Assembly (NCBI RefSeq): GCF_009932435.1
Contig: NZ_BJOU01000015.1
Span: 1-12,422 of the forward strand
Source: Gordonia crocea
GTDB taxonomy: Bacteria; Actinomycetota; Actinomycetes; Mycobacteriales; Mycobacteriaceae
Direction of reading: 5' to 3'
DNA length: 12,422 nt
The notes under the pieces were generated by a model. That model searched no databases. It worked only from the letters and a program-made list of their open reading frames with translations, and was not told where the DNA came from. The translations under genes and the position numbers were made by a program. Positions 1-7,030 of the stretch are shown here, one piece after another (positions within the stretch are counted from its first letter, which is position 1; each line of letters opens with the position of its first letter).

Positions 1-405
1 ATCCTTGTTGACCCCGGCCGCACATTCGTGCAGGTCGAGGGTGGTGTGGACCAGTGCGGGCTCGCCCGGCTGAACGCGGCTGCGCGGCCCGCGGCCGCCA
101 CCGAAGCCCCCGCCGCCGCCGAAGCTGCCGCCACCGAAGAACTGCTCAAAGATGTCACCGAGCCCGCCACCGGCAAACCCGCCCGACCCCGCGCTGGCGA
201 GGGGATCGCCGCCGGCGTCGACGATGCGCCGCTTCTCCGGGTCGCTGAGGACCTCGTAGGCAGCGGTGACCTCTTTGAACCGGTCTTCTTCCTCGGGGTT
301 CAGGTCAGGGTGCAGTTCGCGCGCCAGCTTGCGGTAAGCGCGCTTGATCTCTTGGGCGTCCGCTCCCGGGCGCACGCCCAGGATTCCGTAGTAATCACGA
401 GCCAC
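1..405 (-). CDS. dnaJ2: DnaJ-family heat-shock co-chaperone (DnaJ2), N-terminal 135 residues only
   Basis: The gene runs off the left edge. The protein is a J-domain co-chaperone that delivers unfolded substrates to DnaK and stimulates its ATPase in the cytoplasm. The visible part opens with [11 protein letters not shown], followed by a J domain (about residues 3-62) with the diagnostic HPD at residues 32-34 and [17 protein letters not shown] Gly/Phe-rich linker follows (about 75-105), then the start of the C-terminal substrate-binding domain ([10 protein letters not shown]). The zinc-finger part lies outside the window. The start is GTG at 405, chosen because the J domain begins directly there; an AAGGA stretch lies 12 bases upstream. 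It follows hrcA after a 68-base gap on the same strand, the usual hrcA-dnaJ2 arrangement of Mycobacteriales, so co-transcription is likely. The split from DnaJ1 rests on this linkage to hrcA and on the sequence resemblance. Confidence 0.93.
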   Translation of the reverse strand, partial: MARDYYGILGVRPGADAQEIKRAYRKLARELHPDLNPEEEDRFKEVTAAYEVLSDPEKRRIVDAGGDPLASAGSGGFAGGGLGDIFEQFFGGGSFGGGGGFGGGRGPRSRVQPGEPALVHTTLDLHECAAGVNKD

Positions 406-473
406 TTGGTACTTCTGTCCTTACATCGATTCCGGGTTCCAGCGCGCCGCCGATCCGTGCGACCGGCGCACGG

Positions 474-1508
474 TCATCGCTCACCCAGTACTTCTCCAAC
501 GTACTTGGCCACCGCGGCCACCGACGCAATGGTGTTCGGGTAGTCCATCCGGGTCGGTCCGAGCACGCCCACGCTGCCCAGCACGGTGCCGCTCGCGCCG
601 TAGGCGGTGGAGACCACCGAGGCACCGCGCAGATTGTCGCTGCGGGTCTCCCGCCCGATCTGCACCGTGACGCGGTCGGTGCTCTGGGTGCGCGCCAACA
701 GTTTGAGGACGACGACCTGTTCCTCGAGTGCGTCGAGGACCGCGTCCATCCCGCCGAGGTCGGCGGAGAAGTCCGCCGATGCCCGGGCCAGGTTCGAGGT
801 ACCACCCAAGACCAGGCGGTCCGCCTCCCGCTCCACCAGCGTCTCGATGAGCACGGCGGCGATCGCGATGACGACTTCGCTCATCTCCGGCGGTGCGGAG
901 TTGGCCACCTCGGCGACGGCGGCCGACGCCTCGGCCAGGCGCTTGCCGTCGAGGGCCGCGGCGAACAAGTCGCGCAGCAGGATCATTTCGTCGTCGCTGA
1001 CGTCGCGACCCAGGGCGACCATCCGCTGCTCGACCCGGCCGCTGTCGGTGATCACCACCAGCAGCAGACGCGACGGGGTCAGCGCGACGACCTCGAGGTG
1101 GCGCACCGTCGCCCGCGACAACACGGGGTATTGGATCACCGCGACCTGCCTGGTGAGCTCGGCGAGGAGCTTGACCGAGCGGCGCAGCACGTCGTCGAGG
1201 TCGACGCTGGAGTCGAGGACCGACAGGATCGCCCGGCGCTCCGCGCGCGACAGCGGCTTGACCTCGGCGATCCGGTCGACGAAGAGTCGGTAGCCCTTGT
1301 CGGTGGGGACGCGCCCGGAGCTGGTGTGCGGCTGGGCGATGTACCCTTCCGCCTCCAGGACGGCCATGTCGTTGCGGACCGTCGCACTGGAGACTCCCAG
1401 CTTGTGTCGGTCGAGCAGCGCTTTGGACCCGATCGGCTCCTGGGTGGCCACGTAGTCGGTGACGATCGCGCGAAGGACCTCGAACCGCCGTTCGTCGGTC
1501 GCCGTCAT
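474..1508 (-). CDS. hrcA: Heat-inducible transcription repressor HrcA
   Basis: The product is a 344-residue repressor of heat-shock genes. In the family it binds the CIRCE operator as a dimer and needs GroEL to stay active. The N-terminal winged helix (about residues 1-75) is clear: [42 protein letters not shown] and the wing [14 protein letters not shown] are all hallmark HrcA stretches. A GAF-like central/C-terminal region follows and ends in [21 protein letters not shown]. The start at 1508 (MTATDERR) is preferred over in-frame starts further upstream: it lies where family members begin, and GGGAGGAGGG (1515-1524 on the other strand) lies 6 bases before it. dnaJ2 follows on the same strand. 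No CIRCE repeat is visible in the 67-base gap to the divergent gene, so autoregulation through CIRCE is not evident here. Length is normal for the family. Confidence 0.97.
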   Translation of the reverse strand: MTATDERRFEVLRAIVTDYVATQEPIGSKALLDRHKLGVSSATVRNDMAVLEAEGYIAQPHTSSGRVPTDKGYRLFVDRIAEVKPLSRAERRAILSVLDSSVDLDDVLRRSVKLLAELTRQVAVIQYPVLSRATVRHLEVVALTPSRLLLVVITDSGRVEQRMVALGRDVSDDEMILLRDLFAAALDGKRLAEASAAVAEVANSAPPEMSEVVIAIAAVLIETLVEREADRLVLGGTSNLARASADFSADLGGMDAVLDALEEQVVVLKLLARTQSTDRVTVQIGRETRSDNLRGASVVSTAYGASGTVLGSVGVLGPTRMDYPNTIASVAAVAKYVGEVLGER

Positions 1509-1575
1509 CCCGGGCCCTCCTCCCGCGCCGTGCCATAAGGTGAATACGTCCATATTAGTCGGGATCGGTGGGGCG
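1509..1575. promoter_or_regulatory. Short divergent promoter region between hrcA and the Rv2375-like gene
   Basis: Only 67 bases separate the two divergent start codons, so promoters for both must lie here or overlap the coding ends. The middle is AT-rich for this genome (TGAATACGTCCATATTAGTC, 1541-1560). It holds TATTAG on the plus strand (1553-1558) and TAATAT-like hexamers on the minus strand that could act as -10 elements. No convincing -35 boxes and no inverted repeat with the CIRCE consensus are seen. Ribosome-binding sites flank it: GGGAGGAGGG for hrcA (minus) and GGTGGGG at 1567-1573 (plus). Confidence 0.4.
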
Positions 1576-1959
1576 ATGATCTTCAAGTCGGTGCAGGACG
1601 GGAAACCGTATCCGGCGCACAACCTCTCGCCGCGCGCTTGGGCAAAGATCCCGCCCCGCCAGTTCCGCCTCGACCAGCTGACCACGGTGACGACGGTCCT
1701 CGCCCTCGACAAGCTGCTGAGCGAGGATTCGACGTTCTACGGCGACCTCTTCTCCCACGTCGTGAAGTGGCGCGGCGAGATCTACTTGGAGGACGGTCTG
1801 CATCGCGCCGTGCGCAGCGCGTTGCGGAACCGTCCCCTCATCCACGCCCGGATGCTCGACCTGGACACCATCGACCTGTCCCCCGGCGCCCCGCCACTCG
1901 AGGAGCAGCTCGACACTCCCGCCGTCCGGCCGTCGGCGCCGCGACACCGCGCCGATTAG
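1576..1959 (+). CDS. Conserved hypothetical protein of the Rv2375 family (sometimes labelled VapB-like)
   Basis: A 127-residue soluble protein starting [15 protein letters not shown]. Its conserved core (about residues 1-100) contains [45 protein letters not shown] and IHARMLDL. I recognise this as the small protein found next to hrcA in many Mycobacteriales (Rv2375 in M. tuberculosis). From memory, automated pipelines sometimes call it a VapB-type antitoxin, but no toxin gene is adjacent, so that label is weak. The last 25 residues are Pro-rich and probably disordered. The start at 1576 matches the family N-terminus and has GGTGGGG 2 bases upstream; an upstream in-frame ATG would overlap hrcA. 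No signal peptide or membrane segment is seen. It is divergent from hrcA and converges with hemW. Biochemical function is unknown. Confidence 0.85.
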   Translation: MIFKSVQDGKPYPAHNLSPRAWAKIPPRQFRLDQLTTVTTVLALDKLLSEDSTFYGDLFSHVVKWRGEIYLEDGLHRAVRSALRNRPLIHARMLDLDTIDLSPGAPPLEEQLDTPAVRPSAPRHRAD

Positions 1960-1977
1960 GCCTGCACCGGTCAGGCC
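1959..1977. terminator. Possible bidirectional terminator hairpin between the Rv2375-like gene and hemW
   Basis: GGCCTG (1959-1964) and CAGGCC (1972-1977) form a perfect 6-bp stem with a 7-base loop, starting at the last base of the TAG stop. It lies in the 61-base gap between two convergent genes. There is no T-run on either side, so it is at best a U-tract-less hairpin and may be chance. Confidence 0.3.
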
Positions 1978-2020
1978 GGCCCGGATCTGCGCGCGTGCCG
2001 TGTCGCCGATGATCATCGCG

Positions 2021-3226
2021 TCAGTCGACGAGGATGTCGCGGACCACCCCGTCGGCCAGTAGGCGCCCGGAATCGGTGAGGACGTAGGCCTCGTCGACGA
2101 CGCGCAACAGCCCGTCGCCCACGGCCCCCTCGGCGCGCGCCCGCTCCTCGTCATCGAGAATCGCCGACGGCAGCCCCGAGCGCATCCGCAGGCGCAGCAT
2201 CACCGCCTCGATGTGCCGATCGTCGTCGGTGAGGACCTCGAAGTCATCGCCGGGCCACACCCCGTCGGTCAGCGCCGACGCATAGGTCGCCGGATGCTTG
2301 CGGTTCCACCAGCGCGCCCCGGCCACGTGCGAATGAGCGCCCGGACCGATGCCCCACCAGTCGTCGCTGCGCCAATAGGCCTCGTTGTGGCGGCACGCCG
2401 AATCCGGCCCCCGCCCCCAGTTCGAGACCTCGTACCATCCGAAACCCTCGCCAGACAGCCGGTCGTCGATCCGCTCGTAGCGCGCGGCGAGCACGTCGTC
2501 ATCGGGTGCGGGCACCTCCCCGCGGCGCACCTTCCGGGCGAAGGCCGTCCCGTCCTCGACGATGAGCGCGTAGGCCGAGACGTGGTCGATCGGGGCCGCC
2601 AGCACCGCGTCGAGGGTGGTGTCGAGGTCGGCGTCGGTCTCCCCCGGGGTGCCGTAGATGACGTCGAGGTTGACGTGCTCGAACCCGGCCGCCCCGGCTT
2701 CCGCCGCGGCCGCGATGGCCCGACCGGGCGTGTGGTTGCGGTCCAGGATCGCCAACACCCGCGACGACGCGGACTGCATGCCCAACGACACCCGGGTGTA
2801 CCCGGCGGCCCGGATCTCGGCAAAGAACTCCGGCGAGGTCGACTCGGGATTCGACTCGGTGGTCACCTCCGCGCCGGGCGCCAGGTCAAAACTCGCCCGC
2901 ACCGCGTCGAGGAGGTCGGCCAACCCGTGCGCGCCGAGCAGCGACGGGGTCCCACCGCCGACGAACACCGTCGACACCGGGCGCGGGCCGGCCAACGCCG
3001 CCGCACCGTCGAGTTCCCGGCGCACCGCCTCCAGCCACGACTGCGGCGACGACGACGAGCCGAGTTCGCCGGCGGTGTAGGTGTTGAAGTCGCAGTAGCC
3101 GCAGCGCGTCGCACAGAACGGAACGTGCAGATAGAGCCCGAGCGGCTCACCCCGGTCGCCGGCGTGCAGACGTCGCGCGACCGCCTCGGGCAGGTCGCGC
3201 CAATGCGTCGCAGCGGTGGCGGTCAT
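2021..3226 (-). CDS. hemW: Radical SAM heme chaperone HemW (coproporphyrinogen III oxidase-like)
   Basis: A 401-residue radical S-adenosylmethionine protein. The [4Fe-4S]/SAM motif is C38-ATR-C42-GY-C45 (CxxxCxxC) in LHVPFCATRCGYCDFNTY, followed by the GGGTPSLL motif (90-97) and the family stretches NPES, RVSLGMQS, NLDVIYGTPGET and HVSAYAL. The C-terminal HemW/HemN domain includes CRHNEAYWRSDDWWGIGPGAHS. Many genomes call this gene hemN. The HemW subfamily is described as a heme-binding chaperone that inserts heme into respiratory enzymes and not as a true coproporphyrinogen oxidase; I assign HemW because the length and motif context fit it better. The start at 3226 (MTATAATHW) is preferred over an in-frame ATG 33 bases upstream because it is nearer the conserved region; the ribosome site (GGGATGATGG) is weak. 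It is divergent from the sulfur operon and is the neighbour expected from M. tuberculosis Rv2388c. Confidence 0.94.
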   Translation of the reverse strand: MTATAATHWRDLPEAVARRLHAGDRGEPLGLYLHVPFCATRCGYCDFNTYTAGELGSSSSPQSWLEAVRRELDGAAALAGPRPVSTVFVGGGTPSLLGAHGLADLLDAVRASFDLAPGAEVTTESNPESTSPEFFAEIRAAGYTRVSLGMQSASSRVLAILDRNHTPGRAIAAAAEAGAAGFEHVNLDVIYGTPGETDADLDTTLDAVLAAPIDHVSAYALIVEDGTAFARKVRRGEVPAPDDDVLAARYERIDDRLSGEGFGWYEVSNWGRGPDSACRHNEAYWRSDDWWGIGPGAHSHVAGARWWNRKHPATYASALTDGVWPGDDFEVLTDDDRHIEAVMLRLRMRSGLPSAILDDEERARAEGAVGDGLLRVVDEAYVLTDSGRLLADGVVRDILVD

Positions 3227-3247
3227 TAATCCATCATCCCGCAGGTG

Positions 3248-3264
3248 CGGCGGCGACACCGCCG
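3248..3264. repeat. Small perfect inverted repeat upstream of hemW
   Basis: CGGCGG (3248-3253) and CCGCCG (3259-3264) form a 6-bp G/C stem around CGACA. It sits about 22 bases upstream of the hemW start, probably in its 5' untranslated region or promoter. It could be an operator or an RNA hairpin, but a 6-bp repeat of this composition can arise by chance in such GC-rich DNA. Confidence 0.3.
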
Positions 3265-3364
3265 TCGGGAGCGGACCGGCCCGCCGGGAGTGTGCTTTCT
3301 CTCACCATGATTGAAAATCTGCCCAAGTAGACGCGGTGCGGGTCGGCGTGGCATGATGAACAAC

Positions 3365-3445
3365 GTGACTACACGAGGATTGCGCCTGATCCAGCGGCGC
3401 CATATCGACCTCATGCGCTGTGACAGCGCATCGTGTATGCGCTAG
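3365..3445 (+). CDS. Cysteine-containing leader peptide upstream of the sulfur-assimilation operon
   Basis: A 26-residue open frame whose C-terminal half reads RRHIDLMRCDSASCMR, stop at 3443-3445. Short peptides with an RRHxDL...C...C pattern precede cysteine and sulfur genes in many Actinobacteria, and in mycobacteria poly-cysteine short ORFs of this sort act as cysteine-responsive attenuators. Two Cys codons (3419-3421, 3434-3436), both TGT, lie in the last 9 codons, where a ribosome stalled for Cys-tRNA would matter for the RNA fold. The start is uncertain: GTG at 3365 gives MTTRGLRLI, while ATG at 3353 or 3356 would add three or four residues. None has a Shine-Dalgarno sequence, so leaderless translation is possible; CATGAT (3352-3357) would then be a candidate -10 for a transcript starting at GTG 3365. 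sirA starts 135 bases downstream. The peptide itself probably has no function beyond its translation. Confidence 0.8.
   Translation: MTTRGLRLIQRRHIDLMRCDSASCMR
3413..3443 (+). promoter_or_regulatory. Attenuator-like switch: two mutually exclusive hairpins across the Cys codons of the leader peptide
   Basis: Segment A (ATGCGCTG, 3413-3420) is perfectly complementary to segment B (CAGCGCAT, 3424-3431), giving an 8-bp stem with loop TGA. Segment C (ATGCGCT, 3437-3443) repeats A and is complementary to seven bases of B, giving a 7-bp stem with loop CGTGT. A:B and B:C cannot form together. The first Cys codon spans the tip of A:B and the second lies in the loop of B:C. A ribosome pausing at the first Cys codon would cover A and free B to pair with C, while one that reaches the stop would cover B and C. 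The sequence shows the pairing; the link to cysteine supply is inferred from the peptide. Confidence 0.65.
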
Positions 3446-3580
3446 CCGGACTCGGCCAGCGAGTAGTCCCTCCCCGGTTGCGCCCCCCGCGCGCCGTCCC
3501 GGATGCCGAATCCGCGTTTCACCTCTTTCATGACAGCCCCCATGTCGCTGCGCACGCATGCGCTGCGCGAGGAGAAATCC
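3446..3580 (+). promoter_or_regulatory. Operon 5' untranslated region downstream of the leader, with hairpins and the sirA ribosome-binding site
   Basis: Three elements are visible between the leader stop and sirA. ACTCG (3450-3454) pairs with CGAGT (3460-3464) around GCCAG, and an overlapping GGACT/AGTCC pairing is possible instead. CGGAT (3500-3504) pairs with ATCCG (3510-3514) around GCCGA and is followed by CGTTTC, a weak terminator-like tail. ATGCGCTG (3558-3565) is a further exact copy of leader segment A, four to nine bases before the Shine-Dalgarno GAGGAG (3569-3574). The last could let leader segment B pair near the ribosome site. No strong U-tract terminator is seen, so control could act on transcription (for example Rho) or translation. 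Confidence 0.5.
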
Positions 3581-5356
3581 ATGACGCTCACCACTCCGGA
3601 GTCGGTCGACGACAACGTCGACACGCCTCGCCCCCGCCGGGAACGGCCGACCGGTGACCGGCCGGCCCGTGCCGCCGGCGACCAGCCCGCCCGCCGCGCA
3701 CGGCCGACGAAGCGCCGCTCCGAGGGCCAGTGGGCCCTCGGCTACCGCGAGCCGCTCAACGCCAACGAGCAGTCCAAGAAGGACGACAATCCGCTCAACG
3801 TGCGCGCACGCATCGAGAACATCTACTCCAAGGTCGGGTTCGACGGCATCGACAAGGCCGATCTGCGCGGCCGCTTCCGCTGGATGGGTCTCTACACCCA
3901 GCGCGCCGAGGGCTACGACGGCACCTGGAGCCACGACGACAACATCGACGTCATCGAGGCCCCCTACTTCATGATGCGCGTGCGCACCGACGGCGGTCAG
4001 CTGACCATCCCGCAGGTGCGGACCCTCGCCGGCATCTCCCGCGACTTCGCCCGGGGCACCGCCGACGTCACCGACCGGCAGAACATCCAGTACCACTGGA
4101 TCGAGATCGAGAACGTGCCGGAGATCTGGCGGCGCCTCGAAGAGGTCGGCATGGAGACGATCGAGGCCTGCGGCGACTGCCCGCGCGGCATGCTCGGCTC
4201 CCCGCTCGCCGGCCTCTCGGTCCACGAGGTCCTCGACGCCAGCCCCGCCCTGGCCGAGATCAAGCGCCGCTACATCGGCAACCCCGAGTACTCGAACCTG
4301 CCCCGCAAGTTCAAGACCGCCATCTCCGGTCTGCAGGACGTCGTCCACGAGATCAACGACGTCTCCTTCGTCGGCGTCGAGCACCCCGAGCACGGCCCGG
4401 GCCTGGACCTCTGGGTCGGCGGCGGGCTGTCCACCAACCCGATGCTCGCGCAGCGCGTCGGCGCCTGGATCCCGCTCGACGAGGTGCCCGACGTCTGGGA
4501 GGGCGTGGTCGGCATCTTCCGCGACTACGGCTACCGCCGCCTGCGGTCCAAGGCGCGGCTGAAGTTCCTGTTGAAGGACTGGGGGCCGGAGAAATTCCGC
4601 CAGGTCCTCGAGGACGAGTACCTGGGCCGCAAGCTCATCGACGGCCCGGCCCCGGTTGCGCCGAAGCAGCCGATCGACCACGTCGGGATCACCGAGCAGA
4701 AGAACGGGCGCTACGCGCTGGGCTTCTCGGCGGTGTCCGGGCGCCTGTCCGACACGGTTCTCGACGCCATCGCCGACGCCGCAGAGAAGGCCGGCAGCGA
4801 CAGTGTGCGGCTCACCCCGTATCAGAAGCTCGTCGTGGTCAACGTTCCCAAGGAGAACATCGAGCAGCTCGACGCCGATCTGTCCGCCGTCGGCCTGCAG
4901 TCGCGCCCGTCGCGCTGGCGCCGCAACCTGATCGCCTGCACCGGGTTGGAGTACTGCAAGCTCTCGTTCACCGAGACCCGCAGCCGCAGCCAAGAACTCG
5001 TGCCGATCCTCGAAGAGCGCCTCGCCGAGTTGAACGAGCAGCTCGACGTGCCGGTGACGATCAACTTCAACGGCTGCCCCAACTCGTGCGCCCGGATCCA
5101 GGTCGCCGACATCGGACTCAAGGGCCAGTTGATCGACGACGGCGACGGGCACCCGATCGAGGGCTTCCAGGTCCACCTGGGCGGCAGCCTCGGCTTCGAC
5201 CTCGGGTTCGGCCGCAAACTGCGCCAGCACAAGATCTACGCGCACGAGGCGACCGACTACATCGACCGGGTGGTGCGCAACTTCATCGCCGGGCGCAACG
5301 AGGGCGAGCGCTTCGCCGAATGGGCCGCCCGCGCCGACGACGCCGAGCTGCAGTGA
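3581..5356 (+). CDS. sirA: Ferredoxin-dependent assimilatory sulfite reductase SirA
   Basis: A 591-residue siroheme and [4Fe-4S] enzyme that reduces sulfite to sulfide with six electrons from ferredoxin, in the cytoplasm. The two ferredoxin-like and two siroheme/Fe-S modules of the nitrite/sulfite reductase family are present. The cluster cysteines are C453 and C459 (ACTGLEYCKLSF) and C499 and C503 (NFNGCPNSCAR). Tyr105 (MGLYTQR) and Cys197 (EACGDC) match in context and spacing (92 residues) the Tyr-Cys cross-linked pair known in M. tuberculosis SirA, which favours sulfite over nitrite. The first ~48 residues are an Arg/Pro-rich extension longer than in M. tuberculosis, containing a GDRPARA/GDQPARR repeat; the conserved part begins at EGQWALGYREPLNANE. 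The start at 3581 is chosen for GAGGAG 6 bases upstream; earlier in-frame ATGs at 3503 and 3542 lack a site. It is the first structural gene of the operon and cysH follows after 10 bases. Confidence 0.95.
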   Translation: MTLTTPESVDDNVDTPRPRRERPTGDRPARAAGDQPARRARPTKRRSEGQWALGYREPLNANEQSKKDDNPLNVRARIENIYSKVGFDGIDKADLRGRFRWMGLYTQRAEGYDGTWSHDDNIDVIEAPYFMMRVRTDGGQLTIPQVRTLAGISRDFARGTADVTDRQNIQYHWIEIENVPEIWRRLEEVGMETIEACGDCPRGMLGSPLAGLSVHEVLDASPALAEIKRRYIGNPEYSNLPRKFKTAISGLQDVVHEINDVSFVGVEHPEHGPGLDLWVGGGLSTNPMLAQRVGAWIPLDEVPDVWEGVVGIFRDYGYRRLRSKARLKFLLKDWGPEKFRQVLEDEYLGRKLIDGPAPVAPKQPIDHVGITEQKNGRYALGFSAVSGRLSDTVLDAIADAAEKAGSDSVRLTPYQKLVVVNVPKENIEQLDADLSAVGLQSRPSRWRRNLIACTGLEYCKLSFTETRSRSQELVPILEERLAELNEQLDVPVTINFNGCPNSCARIQVADIGLKGQLIDDGDGHPIEGFQVHLGGSLGFDLGFGRKLRQHKIYAHEATDYIDRVVRNFIAGRNEGERFAEWAARADDAELQ

Positions 5357-5366
5357 GGAGGGACAG

Positions 5367-6092
5367 ATGACCGCCACACTCGACACCGACCGGTTGCGCG
5401 ACATCGCGGCGCGCGGCGCCGACGAGCTCGGCCCCGACGCCTCCGCGCACGAGCTGCTCGCCTGGACCGCGCAAACCTTCGGCGATGACTTTCTGATCGC
5501 GGCCAACATGCAGGACGCGGTGTTGATCGACGTCGCCGACAAGGCCATCGACCGTGAGCAGGTCGGCGGCCGGCTCAAGGTGCTGTTCCTCGACACCGGG
5601 TACCACTTCATCGAGACGATCGGCACCCGTGACGCGGTCGCCCAGGTCTACGACCTGGACCTGATCAACGTCGCCCCGGAGCACACCGTCGCGCAGCAAG
5701 ACGAACTGCTGGGCCGGGACCTGTTCTCCCGCGACCCCGGCGAGTGCTGCCGGCTGCGCAAGGTCGTCCCGCTGCGCGCCGGGCTGTCCGGTTTCTCCGC
5801 GTGGGTGACCGGTATCCGCCGCGTGGAAGCGCCGACCCGGACCAATGCCCCGTTGATCTCCTACGACGAGGGCTTCGGGCTGGTGAAGATCAACCCGTTG
5901 GCCGCCTGGTCCGACGAGGAGTTCCAGACCTACATCGAGGACCACGGGGTCCTCGTCAATCCGCTGGTGGACGAGGGCTACCCCTCCATCGGGTGCGAAC
6001 CCTGCACCGCCAAGCCAGCCATTGGAGCCGATCCGCGCAGCGGCCGTTGGGCCGGGCGCGCCAAGACAGAATGCGGGTTGCACGTCTCATGA
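5367..6092 (+). CDS. cysH: Assimilatory adenylyl-sulfate (APS) reductase CysH
   Basis: A 241-residue cytoplasmic enzyme that reduces adenosine 5'-phosphosulfate to sulfite and AMP using thioredoxin. The iron-sulfur motif of APS-using enzymes is complete: C127-C128 (GECCRLRK) and C210-EP-C213 (IGCEPCTAKP). The catalytic C-terminal Cys236 lies in KTECGLHVS. The CC...CxxC pattern separates it from PAPS reductases, which lack the cluster, and agrees with the absence of an APS kinase gene here. Other family stretches are FLDTGYHFIET, WVTGIRR and INPLAAWSDEE. The start at 5367 has AGGAGG at 5356-5361, and the gene lies 10 bases after the sirA stop. Its stop overlaps the cysD start (ATGA, 6089-6092), indicating coupled translation. 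Length is normal. Confidence 0.96.
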   Translation: MTATLDTDRLRDIAARGADELGPDASAHELLAWTAQTFGDDFLIAANMQDAVLIDVADKAIDREQVGGRLKVLFLDTGYHFIETIGTRDAVAQVYDLDLINVAPEHTVAQQDELLGRDLFSRDPGECCRLRKVVPLRAGLSGFSAWVTGIRRVEAPTRTNAPLISYDEGFGLVKINPLAAWSDEEFQTYIEDHGVLVNPLVDEGYPSIGCEPCTAKPAIGADPRSGRWAGRAKTECGLHVS

Positions 6093-7030
6093 GCATTGAT
6101 ACGCACATCTCCCCCTTCGGCCTCGACAAGACCGAGGGCGAGTTCGACACCCTCGACGCGCTCGAGTCCGAGTCCATCCACATCTTCCGCGAGGTAGCCG
6201 GCGAGTTCGAGCGCCCGGTGATCCTGTTCTCCGGCGGCAAGGATTCGACCCTGCTGCTGCACCTGGCGCTCAAGGCCTTCTGGCCGGCGCCGCTGCCGTT
6301 CTCGCTGCTGCACGTCGACACCGGGCACAACCTGCCGGAGATCATCGAGTTCCGCGACGAGATCGTGGCGCGCCACAACCTGCGGCTGCACGTGGCCAGC
6401 GTCGAGGAGTACCTCGCCGACGGCCGGCTCACCGAGCGTCCCGACGGTATCCGCAACCCGCTGCAGACGATCCCGCTGCTCGACGCCATCACCGAGAACC
6501 GCTTCGACGCGGTGTTCGGCGGGGCCCGTCGCGACGAGGAGCGCGCCCGCGCCAAGGAGCGCGTCTTCTCGCTGCGCAACGCCTTCGGCCAGTGGGACCC
6601 CAAGCGGCAGCGGCCCGAGCTGTGGAACCTCTACAACGGTCGCCATGCCCCCGGCGAGCACGTTCGCGTGTTCCCGCTGAGCAACTGGACCGAGCTGGAC
6701 GTCTGGCGCTACATCGCCCGCGAGCAGGTTCTGCTGGCGCCGCTGTACTACGCCCACGAGCGCGAGGTCTTCTCCCGCGACGGCATGTGGATGACCCCCG
6801 GCCCGTGGGGCGGTCCGCGCGAAGGCGAGGCGCTGGAGACGCGTTCGGTGCGCTACCGCACCGTGGGCGACGGCTCCACCACCGGCGCGGTCCTGTCCGA
6901 CGCCGCCGACAACGAGGCCGTCCTGGCCGAGGTCGCCACCTCCCGACTCACCGAGCGCGGCGCCACCCGCGGCGACGACCGGGTCTCCGAGGCGGCCATG
7001 GAAGACCGCAAGCGCGAAGGATATTTCTGA
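6089..7030 (+). CDS. cysD: Sulfate adenylyltransferase subunit 2 (ATP sulfurylase, CysD)
   Basis: A 313-residue catalytic subunit of ATP sulfurylase, which forms APS and pyrophosphate from sulfate and ATP in complex with CysN. The PP-loop is LFSGGKDSTLLLHL (SGGKDS at 48-53). The family landmarks LLHVDTGHNLPE, FGGARRDEERARAKER, NLYNGRH and FPLSNWTELDVWRYI follow, as does the C-terminal tail EAAMEDRKREGYF that is typical of CysD. The start ATG at 6089 overlaps the cysH stop by four bases, and the stop TGA shares one base with the cysN ATG at 7030. The gene is intact and of normal length. Confidence 0.97.
   Translation: MSIDTHISPFGLDKTEGEFDTLDALESESIHIFREVAGEFERPVILFSGGKDSTLLLHLALKAFWPAPLPFSLLHVDTGHNLPEIIEFRDEIVARHNLRLHVASVEEYLADGRLTERPDGIRNPLQTIPLLDAITENRFDAVFGGARRDEERARAKERVFSLRNAFGQWDPKRQRPELWNLYNGRHAPGEHVRVFPLSNWTELDVWRYIAREQVLLAPLYYAHEREVFSRDGMWMTPGPWGGPREGEALETRSVRYRTVGDGSTTGAVLSDAADNEAVLAEVATSRLTERGATRGDDRVSEAAMEDRKREGYF

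Noticed and set aside
1509..1712. A longer N-terminus for HrcA
   Set aside because: The added stretch overlaps the divergent conserved gene. The start at 1508 has a strong ribosome site and matches the family.
1576..1959. A toxin-antitoxin module built on the VapB-like label
   Set aside because: No PIN-domain or other toxin gene is adjacent, and the neighbours are hrcA and hemW.
2213..3229. A 338-codon plus-strand open frame across hemW
   Set aside because: It is antisense to a clear radical-SAM gene and is Arg/Gly/Val-rich without motifs.
3328..3343. TAGAC upstream of the leader as a McbR/CysR-type operator (TAGAC-N6-GTCTA)
   Set aside because: Only the left half-site is present and the right half does not match.
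3302..5626. A 774-codon open frame on the minus strand across sirA
   Set aside because: It is the antisense shadow of sirA and cysH. Its translation is Val/Asp/Gly/Ala/Leu-rich with no recognisable domain, and long open antisense frames are normal at this GC content.
6592..7029. A longer N-terminus for CysN reaching back into cysD
   Set aside because: The extra residues are an out-of-frame reading of cysD, and the ATG at 7030 gives the conserved CysN start with a coupled stop-start junction.
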